From contig JALJCO010013654.1 in assembly GCA_023101725.1 (NCBI GenBank), forward strand, positions 1,488,001 through 1,552,000: 64,000 nt of DNA, in the 5' to 3' direction. Of this stretch, positions 11,838 through 25,917 are shown in pieces. The notes under the pieces are model-generated. The model was not told the DNA's origin, searched no databases, and saw nothing but the letters and a program-made list of their open reading frames with translations. The number at the start of each line of letters is the position of its first letter. Position 1 is the stretch's first letter. Position numbers and translations under genes: made by a program. This DNA is from Atherinomorus stipes. Taxonomy: Eukaryota; Chordata; Actinopteri; Atheriniformes; Atherinidae.

Positions 11838-14800
11838 TTATGTTAGCTAACACTCTCCAAACGTGCTAGTTTTTGTACTTTGGTAATAGTAAATAAGAGG
11901 TCAGCTAGCTGTCGTGTGGTAATGTCGGTAACGACACGCCTCTGGCTTCCAAGCTGCAGCCAGACTCTAGTCCGCTCCCGTGGCTGTTTAATCAGTTCTT
12001 GGCAGATGATCACATTTTGGCACAACGGCAGCCGTGCAGTAGTTTGTGAAAGAAACTGAGGGAGCGCACACTAGTCGCATTCCAGAGACTTCACAGGCTC
12101 GATTTCGACTCGCAGTTTCAGTTAGCAAACAATGTTTTTTTGTTTTGTTTTGTTTTTTTTTATATGTGTGTGTTTTTATTTATTTTGTCATGGTCTCTGT
12201 CTGATCCCGTGTCTGCTGTCTGTGTTGACAGCTGTCATCTCCTGAGATGTCACATAGGGCGTCACCAAATGTTGATTGTTTGTTCGAGTGAGTGGAGGGG
12301 GTGTGGCTTAGCCACAGGTCAATTATCAGCCCTAAAATTTCAGTCCTCTTTTTTAGCTGCAGTCTTCAATCTTGTTCTCAGTTTCCCAAAAGAAAGAAAG
12401 GAAAGAAAAAACTGACCTTGCTGAAATGAAAACTGAACAAAAACCAAAGATTGAGCTTGTGAGCGTGATCGATTGCAATCCAGCTCAGGTTTCACAACAA
12501 AGATGACATTGGCATGCATTTGGAGTAACACCTTGGTCCCCAGATCTCTGAACAGATGGCATGTGCCAGTTAGATCATGCTCTCAGCTGTCCGCAGCAGC
12601 CAGGCAGAGAAAGGTTGTCACTCAACCATTTAGTCTACTACGACACTGTATTGGCCATCAAAATTATACAACCGGTATGCTCAGTTTCAGCATGGGCCTC
12701 AGGAGAATACGCCATTAAGGCCTATTTATATTATATACTTAAAGTGTAAGGAATTGATCCCTTTGTCTTGTCTAAAAAATTTCAAAAAATCAGATTTCAT
12801 TTCTGTGTCTTCATGCAGTAACAGTAAAGGACATCCATCATTGCTTTTGCCATGGACAAAAGCTACTTAATTTGGCCAGAAAGACCTCAAAATTATCTTT
12901 TCTTTGTATATAACTGCAACTATGAAAGTCACTACAAAGACTCATATGTGTTTAATTAATATAAAAATGGGAATAGAATTTCCTGTGCTTTTTAGATCAT
13001 CAACCTTTCAGCAAATAATCACTCAGGCAGCTTCATGAATTTCGTGAACTTGTTAGTTAAGGTGAAATTGTAGATGCACGGCAAGAATAGACAGATGCAA
13101 ATCAATGTAGGAAGCCTTGCTGCTCTTTACACCTCTTTGTAAGCTTTACTTTAAACTGTTTCTGACAAGTCCAGAACAGCCTGATTATGTCTGACACAGA
13201 AGCCGCTGAGACCAGGAGGCGTAAAAACCAACACAGTCTGTGTCATAATGAGGATGTAAATGCAGCCAGAGGGCATAGTTCAGCTGTAATATGTCCTCGA
13301 GATCTGCCAGATACATGCATATGATACACTGATGAATACCTTTTGGTCCACTCTGCTGAAATGTTTTTTCATAGATTCAGTCTGTGGAGGTTGGAAGGAA
13401 ACCTGCTCAAAATCAGCACATGACTCATCTTTGATTTATCTTAGGTGTTGGTCAGAATTAACTGCATGAATGTTTTTCACTTTAGAGTCAAAGCCTGCAC
13501 TAGATAAGCTATGTGCACCCAGAAGAATAAGCAACTAATCTCTGTCAGGCACAATTTTACACATGACTTGGCAGAATTAAGGAAACATTTTCAGTGAAAA
13601 GGGGACTTTGTCAACAGGGATGCTTTGAAATAAAGTAAATAGAAGACATCTGCATTCAGTAATGCCACAACTGCAAAGTAATTAAACATTAAATGCAGTA
13701 TCCTTATCTAAATAAGTTAAGTAAATATTCAGCAGTTAGACAAAAGCTTCTCATTTCTAAACAGTAAACTCGGGTATCTGGAAAATACCTGAGTGAAATG
13801 AAAACTTAAATGTCCTAAAGAGTCTAATTTGCTGAGGGATGCTTGATCTCTGTCAGAGCTGACCTCTGCCTGCATCCACACAGATAGGAGAGCAATAAAT
13901 AACTGTCAAACAGCTGGGTTCATAGGTTGTGTCCTTGCCACCATGGTTTAGTTACTCAGTATGAAAACTCATGGGAGACTTAGCTGTTAGTAGCGTGTAA
14001 ATGTGCCCATCCTGCTTCATATTTAATGACGGTGTCATCAAAATAATATTTTGCTTTGCTTTACTTTTCACACATTTTTTTCTCTGCGTTTTTCTTCTTG
14101 TTATATTTTTCTCCCTTTTTCTCCTTTTCCAACTATTGGGACATGTACCAGCTAACTGGTCATTAACTGAAAATATTCCTTTTATATCATAATTCAGAAT
14201 TACGACAATCATAAATTATTGTAATTTCCCTTGAGAATGACTAAAGTATTTTTCATGTTATTATACTTAATTTTACAACTACTTTTATATACGTCACAAT
14301 GTGTTAGATTACATTACATTGGATTTTTTAAAAAGTAACACAAAATAATCCAATGAATTCCTATTTTCAAAGTTCTGTTACGCCTAAAGCAGAACATTTA
14401 ATTTGAATGTTTTTGATATCATAATGCAGTTTGTAAGTTAAACGGCGCAAGTTAAACTTAAAAGAAATATATATCAATTTTATTCAGCTCCACCTGCTTT
14501 CTTTGTTTGGTATGGAAGGGAAAATGTGTGAAATGGTTGCAACCTTTATAACAATGATTTTATTGTTAGAACAGTGTGTTTTGGCTTGTTGCCTTTATCA
14601 TGTTTATCATAAAACATCCAAGTGCAAGACATCTGAGAGGGTGGAAAATTAAGAGGCAATGATAGTTTTTGATCCATAAATCAGACAAGAAGAATTTTGG
14701 ATGTATTTTATTGCACTTGCATTTACTGTAAATGCAAATTGCCTTTGCATTTAGACATTTGAAAGACTCAAAAACTTTGAGAATACCTGTAGAATTTCAA

Positions 14801-15772
14801 ATACAGATCATTTCATTTAAAGGAAAGCTGTTGCAACTTTTGTGCTAAATGCTCTCCGTCATCATGATTGTAATTCCTTATATTTATTGCTGTCCTTCAA
14901 GCAAGTTATGAGAATTTCAAAAGCTTATTCAATTTAATTTTAGTACCTCTCCAAACACACAAAGCCTTATTTCAAAGTGACAAAACTGCTGTGCTCATTA
15001 ATGACTTTAAATTAGCTTGGGATCTAATGTTTTTAGTCAATAACAAATACTTTTTTATTTCATAGAATAAGAGATACACTATATGAGCATAGTTTAACAA
15101 AAAGAACAACGATGAAATGTCATAGAAGTTTTTCAAATCAATTTTTAATGCTAATCAATTCAATAGAGAATACTAATAAAATGCCATCAGACACTGAAAA
15201 GAAGATTGACAGCTTTGTTCTTCTTCATTTTGAACTGATTCCATGGGATGACCTGTTTCTGTTGCCATGGGAAAGACTACCACAACAGCAGAAATAAACA
15301 AAACTCAAGCAAACAATAAAGCCACCTGTCTCCTCTGCAACGCAAACAATCCGCTGTGCCTTTCCATGAAACTCAGATATAAGACCTCAACCTCAGGCAA
15401 CACTTCTGGAAGTACTCTGACAGCACACAGCAATGGATCCAACAGAATTTTTTGTAAGTATCAAACAATTAGCTCAGTTTTCAATTTGTAAATGATCAAT
15501 TTTACAATGACTGCATCTTTAATTATTCACAATTATCATTCACTGACTTTTGTTGTTGGTATGTTCTTTAGTTTTGTTGTTGTTTTTCAGGCATATCTCA
15601 TGTGTGATATCACCAGTACACCAAATGTCTTGCAGTTACTGAGGAAATTTCCTGGTACAAATCTAAGATATAAAGAGCAACTGTGCTGGTTATTAAGTCC
15701 TCTCAGCTTGACAGAGATAAACATCCTCAGACAGGTCACACCACCAAGAAAAAAACACTCCAATTCTAGCAC
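11838..15772. other. Intergenic, no gene recognised
   Basis: Contains T-rich runs (about 12127-12190) and short AAAG repeats (12390-12410). Open frames are below about 100 codons and lack recognisable motifs. No exon with splice sites could be supported. Confidence 0.5.
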
Positions 15773-15842
15773 GTCTGTGTTTATTTGAGTTTGAGTTTTT
15801 CTATACTGTAGATATCTAACGCAAACTCAAATAAACGCAGAC
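15773..15842. repeat. Short hairpin-forming inverted repeat, 25-bp arms
   Basis: Arms 15773-15797 and 15818-15842 are reverse complements at 23/25 positions, around a 20-nt loop. It has no flanking duplication that I can see. It may be a relic of a small palindromic element or a structured transcript; nothing distinguishes these. Confidence 0.6.
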
Positions 15843-17109
15843 ATGTTGGGATTGAAGTGTATGATGCTGGCCAGAAAAAAAACATACATGGAACGCTATA
15901 GCCAGCATAGTGTAGAGAAACATCAGTGCAGAATAGAGACTGAAGACCGCTGGGTAACAATTAACCCCCCCCCAAGGTGATGGAGGAGTAGCTGTCCAAG
16001 GGAAATGATGAGACTGGCTACTGCTAATCACTTGATTTTGGGTTTTCACTCAGCTTTCCATAATTATTTCATACAGTTACTTTGTTTTCTCAGATAAATA
16101 AAAGACTAACCATCTAAAAAAAAAGCAAAACAAAGATTTATTTACTTTTCTCAATGCATTTTAATACAAAAGATATAATCGTAAAATATAGCTAGTAGAT
16201 CCCCCTTGGGATCCTGTCATCGGTAAGCATTGATAGTTAGGAAGTGTTAACAAAGGATGCCTTTGATGTCTTAAACTCTCAGAATTAAAATTAATATCCA
16301 TGCATGTGTATTTACATGTGTATTTAGCTGACTTTTACACCTAATCTTGTAATAAAAATAAATAAAAAATCCAGGTGCCATTGCAATTATTTCAGATTAC
16401 CTTTGTTTTTTATTCAATCAAACCATCCAGTGGGTATGCTGTATGCTTCTCTGACGAGCTTATTCTTTCATCAGTGTTTGACGATGAAGAACATCTATTT
16501 TCCCAATCTAAATCCCTTTTTGACAACAGCTAAAAAAAGACCAAGCAGGGCCTTCCAAGCTGCTATTTTGTGGTTGCTAAAGTGTTTATTTGCTCCTGGT
16601 ATGTATGAACTTGGTATGACAAAAAGAAATAAAGTTTAAAGTTAGCATGAAAGCACAGCTTACTTAGAGTACACACTGTTTTATAACTCTCATCCACTTT
16701 AAACACGAACTAAGGAAAAAAAACTTGCACGTGTTCCTCTTTTAATTTAGTTTAACTCATTTGTGCATCAGCATCCAAAGGGAACTAAATCTCCTCTGCA
16801 GCAGGAGCAAGCAGAGGTACCTGTCAGCATGCACTGACAGTTGATTATAATTTGGTTGCCTCTGTCATGTCCAAGCTTTCACATCCCATCTAGAGAATGG
16901 CCAAGGAGACAGTTAACACTGGATGGTTGCTGCTTGCATGAGAAGTTGGGCTGTTGTATACCTTCTCACTTTTCCTAAGGAGAGAAACATTGGAGATTAT
17001 TGTAGAGGTTGTGCAATCTGTAGCTGCATCATAATCTAGCACAACGGTGCCTCTCAAACACTGTTAATAATTCAGCCCTTATCTGTCAAAGAAATGGGTT
17101 TAGAAAATA
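15843..17109. other. Intergenic, nothing recognised
   Basis: AT-rich unique-looking sequence. The stretch 16790-16900 is more complex than its surroundings but has no identifiable feature. Confidence 0.45.
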
Positions 17110-17117
17110 ACATTTAC

Positions 17118-17776
17118 TAGGGATGCATGATATTGGAATTTTGGCCGATATCCGATATGCCGATATGTCAAAACTCATGTGGCCAATAACCGATATTGAT
17201 ACCGATATTAAAGCTGAAAAAAATAAGCAGTCATTGAAAATAGCAGTTTTGTTGTCTGTTTCCGACACTTTGCAAAATAGGGGTGGGAAAAAATATCGAT
17301 ACACTGAAATATCGCTATATATTTTCATATGCCAATATCAAATCGATATTTAAAAACACAGTATTTATCTATTTTTCTTACAAAATATTGCAAGATTTCA
17401 TCATTCTGTTACAAAATCACGATATTTTATGAATTCTGGTGAGATTTCATAACAGAACGATGAAATTTCGCAAGATTTCGTAAGTAAAGTAGATCGATAC
17501 CGCATTTTTACGTGTCAATATGATATCAGCATATGAAAATGTTGCGATATTTCAGTGTATCGATATTTTTTCCCACCCCCAATCTTTAGAAGTTTTAAAG
17601 TCTGTAAAAAAGAAGTTTCTGAAGAAGAAGAAGTTTTGGGGGGAGGGGTTGGACTTTACTGTAGAAACAGTAGGCTGATCGGCTAAATATTGGTGGTGTG
17701 GCTGATGTCCAATACTTAGTTTTAAGGCCGATATAGGCCAATACCAATAGGGGGCTGATTGTATCGTGCATTCCTA
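17118..17776. mobile_element. hAT-type non-autonomous element (659 bp) carrying a nested MITE
   Basis: The ends TAGGGATGCATGATA and, reversed, TAGGAATGCACGATA are imperfect inverted repeats. A perfect 8-bp direct repeat, ACATTTAC, flanks the element at 17110-17117 and 17777-17784, which is the hAT target-duplication length. The interior near both ends is rich in CCGATAT-type words typical of teleost hAT MITEs. No transposase is present. A second element is inserted inside at 17281-17580. Confidence 0.88.
17281..17580. mobile_element. Nested MITE with about 36-bp inverted repeats
   Basis: The left end begins GGGTGGGAAAAAATATCGAT and continues with ACACTGAAATATCGC; the right end is its reverse complement, followed by a partly matching TTTTCATATG block in each arm. 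The sequence is rich in ATCGAT words. No clean target duplication is visible, so the family (hAT-like by appearance) is uncertain. It splits the outer hAT element. Confidence 0.78.
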
Positions 17777-17784
17777 ACATTTAC

Positions 17785-20700
17785 TCGCTGTACACATTAC
17801 TGTAAGAGAAAACACACGGGTAATGTCTGAAAATTACAGCTTAAAGTGTTTCTAGATTTTTCTTTTATGCTGAGGAACCTGCGCTTCTTTGCATCTACAC
17901 TAATACTGTAACACCAAATGTAGCTTGAAACGAAACAAAGCTCATTTTCAAATCTTAAATCAAAGGTCATAAATCTTCTCTTTCATACTATTTTACATGT
18001 GTTTGAGATAAAGTTAGTATCTCAGTATGCTTTAAACTCAGCAGAATGGTGACAAAACTATTGTGTTTAAATGCTTCTTTCTTATCTTTGACCTCAACAG
18101 GAGACTTATCATTGCAATTATCTTTGTCCTGGATTATGGAAATGTCATCTTATCTTTTAAGATGCTTATACACATTAGATACTGTCTATTACAGAGCACT
18201 GAGGTTAATCACAAACCTGAAAACCTACTACTGGATGGTTGGGTACTTTTTTCTCCTGTAGACTAAATTACTGGCATATTTCCATTAAACTTAGCAATCC
18301 ATGTTCTACTCTAATATTACCTACAACTTTTTTCTTTTTCTTTTTTTAAGTAAAGCAAGCTTTGGGCATGCTCTTGTAATTTATTTATTTAATTTGTCCC
18401 TGGAGCTGATACTGAACTGTGGAAAAAAGCATACAGATATGCTGCTTTCCCTGCCTGAAATGAGCAGCAAAATTATCTCAAGGAGCGGTTTTCTCTAAAT
18501 TTATTCAAGCTAATTTTGTGCAACCACTGCTGCTCTAAGGGTACTGGCTTTTCTCAGCAAGGATACTCGCATAGAAGAGAATTTAAATCGCTAAAAAAAA
18601 TAAGATGAATAAATAAATTTAAGGTCAACAACAACAAAAAGAAGAAGAAGAAAAAGCTGCTTAGAATGTATTAGTAATGAGTTCAAAAGTTAAGGAAACA
18701 ACACGAAAAAAAATCAAAGAAAAGAAAATCTCCACACAAAAAAATCGAGGTTTATCTTGTTGAACTGCTGTATTCAAGAACCAGGACCTGAATTTTTAAG
18801 TAAACCACCTGCTCTGCAGCTCATATGATAGCTGTTCCGTTAAGCATCACCCCTTTGCAGCTGAAGCATTAACATCTGCAATGACATCTTTCTCTCTTGC
18901 TAAAGGACTACCACTTCAAATTTAAAATTGTTCGACATGCAAAGGAAAAGCTGACCGTAATAGTACACTGTAAGGATAATTTTACTTCCAACTTGATTAA
19001 AATGTTGCAGAGATGATGACAACCAGCTCTGCATGTGGAAAGCACAAGGCTGCAAAGAAATGTACGTATCTACCACGGATGATTTACTCCACAGCAGATA
19101 TAGAAAACCATTTTTGTTCCCTCTACTGAAAGTACATGAACAGATTTGACAGACTGTCATATTTAATTTCAAGTAAATTTATAAGATTTCTCTGAAAGTA
19201 GATCACACCACAACAGCTTTTAATATCCATCTACATCTCAACAAGTCAGAGAAATAGTCATTTTCTGTGCTTATAAAACTGTTTAAGCTTTAAGAAGTGA
19301 ACTATTATTTATTTGTCAGAGCAGTTTGGCACTTTAACAAACTTTTAATTGTTGGAGGTGAATTAAAATGTTTAACGTTATGTATTTTGTGTTCGGTTCT
19401 ACATGAGTTGGGAACCTGTATATGCCTTGGAGAAACGTTTCAGGTCTCTCAGGCATAACAGCATAAATTACTCTGCTAAACCAAAGAATAATTAAGAGTA
19501 ATGGCTCCCAAAGCCAAAGCTTCAAGAGAGTTACTGTTCGAAAATTGTATGAGAAACACTCCTACAGCTAAAACCATGTAAGCGTTTTGCTGTCTTTAAT
19601 GTAACACAATGAGTGATCGTCCCACTGAGAATGAGACGGTCGCACTGAGGAAGTAAACTATCTTTCATCACGCTCTTCGAGGCTGTCATGTAAACTGTCA
19701 ACTAGAATGTTGCTGTGAGATTAAGAAGCAAAACTTAATTTTGTTTTTATCTGTTTGATTTATTTAGAGCAATCACTTGTTTTTTGTAATTCTGCAAGCA
19801 GTCACAATAGAGGGGTGATTTTGTCATTCAGTCAGAGTTTCTTCACTTTATAAATTGTTGTTTTCAGCTGATTCTAATGAAGCTACCCACACCTGGAGGC
19901 TCTAAGCAGGACCCAGAGAAGGAGTTTTATGTCCCAAGAAACAATATTGCTTCAGGCACTTTTGTAATTATTAATCTTTGTGCACTTGTTGTGCTCCCCA
20001 TGCAGCTGTTGGCTGCTAAAATCATTACAAATTACAGCACCATTTTTACACGGAGTTGATTAATGAGGGCGCAGGCATTATGTTCAGATAGCTTGAACTG
20101 GTGCAGAGAAGATAATTTCCAAGAAGGAGATGATTTCTACAATTCACATTACCATGCATGTGACACATTTAAAGTGAACTTAATCTTTTGTATAAAAAGC
20201 AGAGCAAAGCTACCTCTATGCCTAAAAGCATAAAAGTCTGGATATCTGGTCAAAGTGGGATTTGTCAGCAAAATTAGGATGACAAATCAACATTCGGGTT
20301 ATATACACACAGCTTAATATTAGCAGTTTTAGCTTTAGTTAAACGTTTGTAAAGTGTGAACTGTAAGCATGGATGAAGTTATTGTACAGAATCCACTATG
20401 CAGCAGAGAAGAGACTTGAAACAGTTAAACATGATGAGAGTGCACGTTTTTTCCCTATGTCATTGATACTAATAAGATTTTTTTTTTTTTTTCTGTTTGC
20501 CACTTGAATTTCTGACATTGGAAAAACTTGATTTGTAAACCTGGTGATAGAGATGGCGAAGGCAGGTAAAGGGTGTGATTCAGCCATCCATCAAAACAAC
20601 AATACCTTCTGTACAATTTTCATTTACAATTCTGTGGCACTTCTGGGCAATTTACACGTAACATTGAATGTAATATTAATGTTGCATGTAAATTTGACAG

Positions 20701-22475
20701 ACTAATTATCTAACCTTAATCCACCATGAAGACCCAGACTGGTTGTATTTAGATTTGTCATAATATTGTGCAACAATGATTTTTTTCTGATCAGACACTA
20801 AATGTTCCCAGCAAAAATCCATGTTTGCATATCTGGATTCGTCTCTTTGTGTAAGCGTGTAAAAAGTGAACCCTGACTTCTTTCTTAATCTGTTTGGAAC
20901 AATCCGTTTCATAACTCTTCCTCTTTTATCCCATGGATGGAAACCAGATTACACTCCAATAAGGCTCCAGTGAACCTGCTCATGAAGCAATTTTCTACCT
21001 GCTGCAGAGCTGTTTGGAGTTGCCCTCCAGCTGCTTTTGCTTTGGAGACCAGAACAAGAACTACTGTAGCCAGTGGTAGTTTAGGACACAGCTGGAGTCC
21101 ATGGGGCAAGACTCAATGAAGAGGCAGCTGAGTATCATAAAGGACCACCAAAATTACAAACCAGACTGGCCTGGCCAGAACAAAGATACTGTATAGAGGA
21201 AATGATGTTATCATGTGACTGTCCTTGCAGGACACTTGGACCAATAATTGACTGATTAAAAAATAGGAAAACATGTTTAAAATTTACTGTTGAAGAAGCA
21301 GCTGAATGATTGAACCATTAGTGTGACCAGCAGTTAGTAATAACAGTACTCATATACATTGAAGTGCTCCTTTAAACGGGTTACACGATGTTTAAGGTTC
21401 CCATCTTTCTTCTAATGTGTTTTTTAGCTTTTTATGCATGTAATAACATGACTACACCCATGATCCATACCAAATGAAGATTTTATAGCCCAGATCTTTT
21501 TTTCCTGGACTTGTTTTCATCATCATATAACATATTTGCATAATGGCTGCCTCTTGGCTAGTATAACATGCGTCAAATCAAGGATAAGCTGTGCTGCAAT
21601 AAAAGGGAGAAAATGAAGATTTTTAAGCAGCAACAACAAGTTACTAATACTTTTGAGACAAGTATGTTGCTGGAAGTTATATCACTAAAAGCCACCCATT
21701 GATCTAGTCGACAATAAGACGATGCAGTAATTGATGTAATTGAGTGGCTGGTGGTGGCAGTTGAGAGAGCCTCATGCATCTAGGACAGCTACCCAATCAA
21801 TCATCTACTGTGGTGCATTGATCGGGTATTTGCATTGAGAGGCAATCCATTAGCATGTCTAGGTTGGCGACCATCATGTCAAAGCTAACATTTTACTAAA
21901 CTGTTAATGCTTTGGTTGCTAACATACCAAAGTTAATCAGTTCATCTTCCTCTTCCCATTTAGTGGCAGATTGTTGGATGCACTGCTGCAGCCTAATATT
22001 TACTTGGCTGTTGCTGGAGTCTATGGATGCTCCAAACTAATAAAGTGACCCCTATAAGATCTCTTTTGCGAAACACAGATCTCATAAAGATGTACTGTTT
22101 TTGCTAGTTTTAATAAAAACATCCAGGAGTAATGAATTTCTCCATTCTTAAAAATAAAAGATGAAAAGTTCTCTATTTTACCGCATGGAGAAAAATGTTG
22201 GACATTTCCATTTGTGCTTATGAAGCCTTGCATTGAACTTAGAGATGGAGCCTAAAATAAAGCTCATTTACATAATGTTATTCAATATACAAGCATGTAA
22301 AATTATAAAACATAATGGCATATTTGAAGCTCTTCAAAGAAAAAAAAACTGAATAAAAGCATACACTTGGATTAATTTCTTCCTTTCTATCAACTAAATA
22401 GAAAGACCTCTAAGAATATCCAGCTTAGCAATACATACTGAAATATTGATGAATTAGGTTGCAGTGTGTCCCTTT
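17785..22475. other. Intergenic, one LINE remnant, no gene recognised
   Basis: Apart from the RT remnant at 18060-18245, this 4.7 kb shows only short chance open frames, a T-run at about 20478-20493 and AT-rich sequence. Confidence 0.5.
18060..18245 (+). pseudogene. LINE reverse-transcriptase C-terminal remnant, frameshifted
   Basis: Two overlapping frames each carry part of a familiar fish RT tail: VLDYGNVI in one, and TLDTVYYRALRLITNLKTYYW in the other. They resemble the consensus arrangement LDYGDV… LDTVYHSALRF(I/V)TNLK. The shift between frames shows a dead copy. Flanks carry no recognisable element ends. Confidence 0.65.
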
Positions 22476-22715
22476 AGGTGTGGTTAGCAGTGTCACCTCT
22501 CAGCACGAAGGTTACTGGTTCAAACCTTAACTGGGGTCTTTTTCTACATTATGTGTAAAATATATATATATATGGGTACTCCAGCTATGAGTGTGAATGG
22601 TTATTTGTGTCTATGTCAAATCCGACGGCCTGGTGACCTATCCAGGGTGTACCCTACTTCTTGCCAGATAGGGTCCAGCCCCCCTGTGGTACTGTTTAGA
22701 GGATGGATTATTAAG
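22476..22715 (+). mobile_element. Degenerate SINE-like teleost interspersed repeat
   Basis: The order of blocks is that of a common fish repeat: GTGGTTAGCAGTGTCACCTC, CAGCACGAAGGTTACTGGTT, then GAGTGTGAATGGTTATTTGT, GGTGACCTATCCAGGGTGTA and GGGTCCAGCCCCCCTGTGGT, ending in a GGATGGATTA tail. A short (TA)n at 22560-22573 interrupts it. The family name is not certain; the identification rests on remembered block order. Confidence 0.65.
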
Positions 22716-23499
22716 TTAAATCAGTCAAAGATACTTAAGTCTGCCAACCCCTGAATGGTTTAGCTGCCTTATATCTAAAATAATAAATCATATTCTAAAC
22801 CATTATTTGTCATTTATATCACTTTTTTGGGTGTTCTTTGTAAAGACAGAAAAGTGGCAAAATTTAAAGGCCTAAAACTTTAGTGTTAGAGTGAATCTGT
22901 TTCCTTAGAGCAACTTTTCTCATATAAAACTTCACCTTAAGTCAAAATCTGATAGCAAGAGGACGATGAGCCATGTGTGTGTTCCTCATTGTAGGAACAA
23001 ATTTTCTCAAAACTTAAACAATCTTATTTTTCAAAGTTTTTACTCTATATGTTGTGGGGTTGAGAGTAAAAAAAAAAAACTGATTCTCTGTATGTTCAGT
23101 ACATATGGCAGTATTGACAAAAACAGACACAAACATCAAATTGATATCATTTTAAAAAATAACACTTAAGGATTAGAAAATTGTCAAATAAAGAATTACA
23201 AACGTGCTTTGGGTGTGGCAAGGCAAAAATTTACTGTTTAAACTCAGAAATGACACATTTCTTGTAAACGCTGATATGACAACAGAAGAAGCCCTTGAAA
23301 AATGAAGCACAGAACATGTTGGTACGTAGAGTTTCCTAATAAAACATAACAGCATGGGAGGGAGCAGCTCTTTTTTCAAACAGACACAGTAACTTATGCT
23401 TTACTCAAACTCTGGGAATACTCAACACATACTTTGAAAAGTGTAACACAGACAAAAATTACAACATTTCCCTTGCATGTGCTGGTGTGAAAATGACCC
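22716..23499. other. Intergenic, nothing recognised
   Basis: Sequence between the SINE-like repeat and the lratd2 3' end. An A-run lies at about 23070-23081. Confidence 0.4.
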
Positions 23500-24035
23500 C
23501 TAAAGGCAGAAAGTATCCTGTTTTTATTCAGCCAGCAGCTTTGACAGCTTCTGACTTGGTGAGCTGAGGATTGAAATTAAACCTAAATTGGATCAAGTAA
23601 TGAGGCACACTATAAATAGAGGAATGTTCACTCTACTTACAGAATCATGACAGTTTATGACAGATTTATAAAGTTTTTTTTTTTTTTTTTTATAAAACTA
23701 CATATTCCATGAGAGTGAGAGATTGGGGAGAAGGAGGGGGGGGGGCACCTATTCAGTCAATTCAATGTATCTCATAAACTGAATTCTTACTTGCTACAGT
23801 AAGGCCATTTAGCAACAGATGGTGCTGAGAACTGTGTCTTTAAGGCAATAATGATATAAACTCGTGAAAACACAGAACAAAAATCCATCATTGAAATTCA
23901 AGTATAAATCATGAGGGCTCTGATCGGCTATAATAGATGAGGCTTGCTATAGATCAAGGACAGAGTAACACATCATGTTCAGTAAAGGCTACTTTAGCTG
24001 CAAAGCCCCTTTTGAAAAGCACGAGAAGGCAGACA
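23500..24035 (-). other. lratd2 3' UTR (inferred), poly(A) signal at 23523-23528
   Basis: Below the stop codon the minus strand reads without long homopolymers except a poly(T/A) run at about 23675-23691. The first clear AATAAA on the gene strand is at 23523-23528. The 3' end is inferred from this hexamer only. Confidence 0.35.
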
Positions 24036-25335
<1,300 letters not shown>

Positions 25336-25917
25336 AATTTTCGTCACTGTTCCTTTAAAATCGCTGAAAGGAAAATAATGGTTGTGGCAAATGTTATGTT
25401 TTTGTCTGAGCGGTTAAGTGCAGTTTATGCGTCAATAAGTTGGCTTTGATATAAGTGAGACCTAAAGAACTAGTTTACCAGTTTGTTGAATGTTTACTTA
25501 ATTAGTTTTCAAAGTTGTTTTCTTATTATTATCATTATTATTATTATTATCATCATCATCATTATTATTTGATTTTTGTTCATTCTAATCAGGTTTGAAC
25601 GCACTTTTTAAGTTCTATGTTTCAAATGTGTTATGTACACTTTCATTTCAATAAACCAGTGAAGAAAACACACTTTTACAAATTATAAATGCACACATTG
25701 AAGATGATGTACACAACAGGATCCAACATCTGTGGATGCTCCTACTGTCTGGACCACCTGTCTGCCTCAGTATAAACTGCGACTGTACAGTCATTTGCTC
25801 TCTCTTCATCCTCCAGTGAGACCATAATGTCTCAATACATTTGTAGTGGCTCATAGCCTGCCTGGACTCAGCCTCAGTTATGGGCTATTTTCTCACAAAG
25901 GGGAAGCGGGGGAATTT
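25336..25917. other. Intergenic upstream of lratd2
   Basis: AT-rich sequence with an (ATT/ATC)n microsatellite at about 25527-25567. No gene is recognised. Confidence 0.5.
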
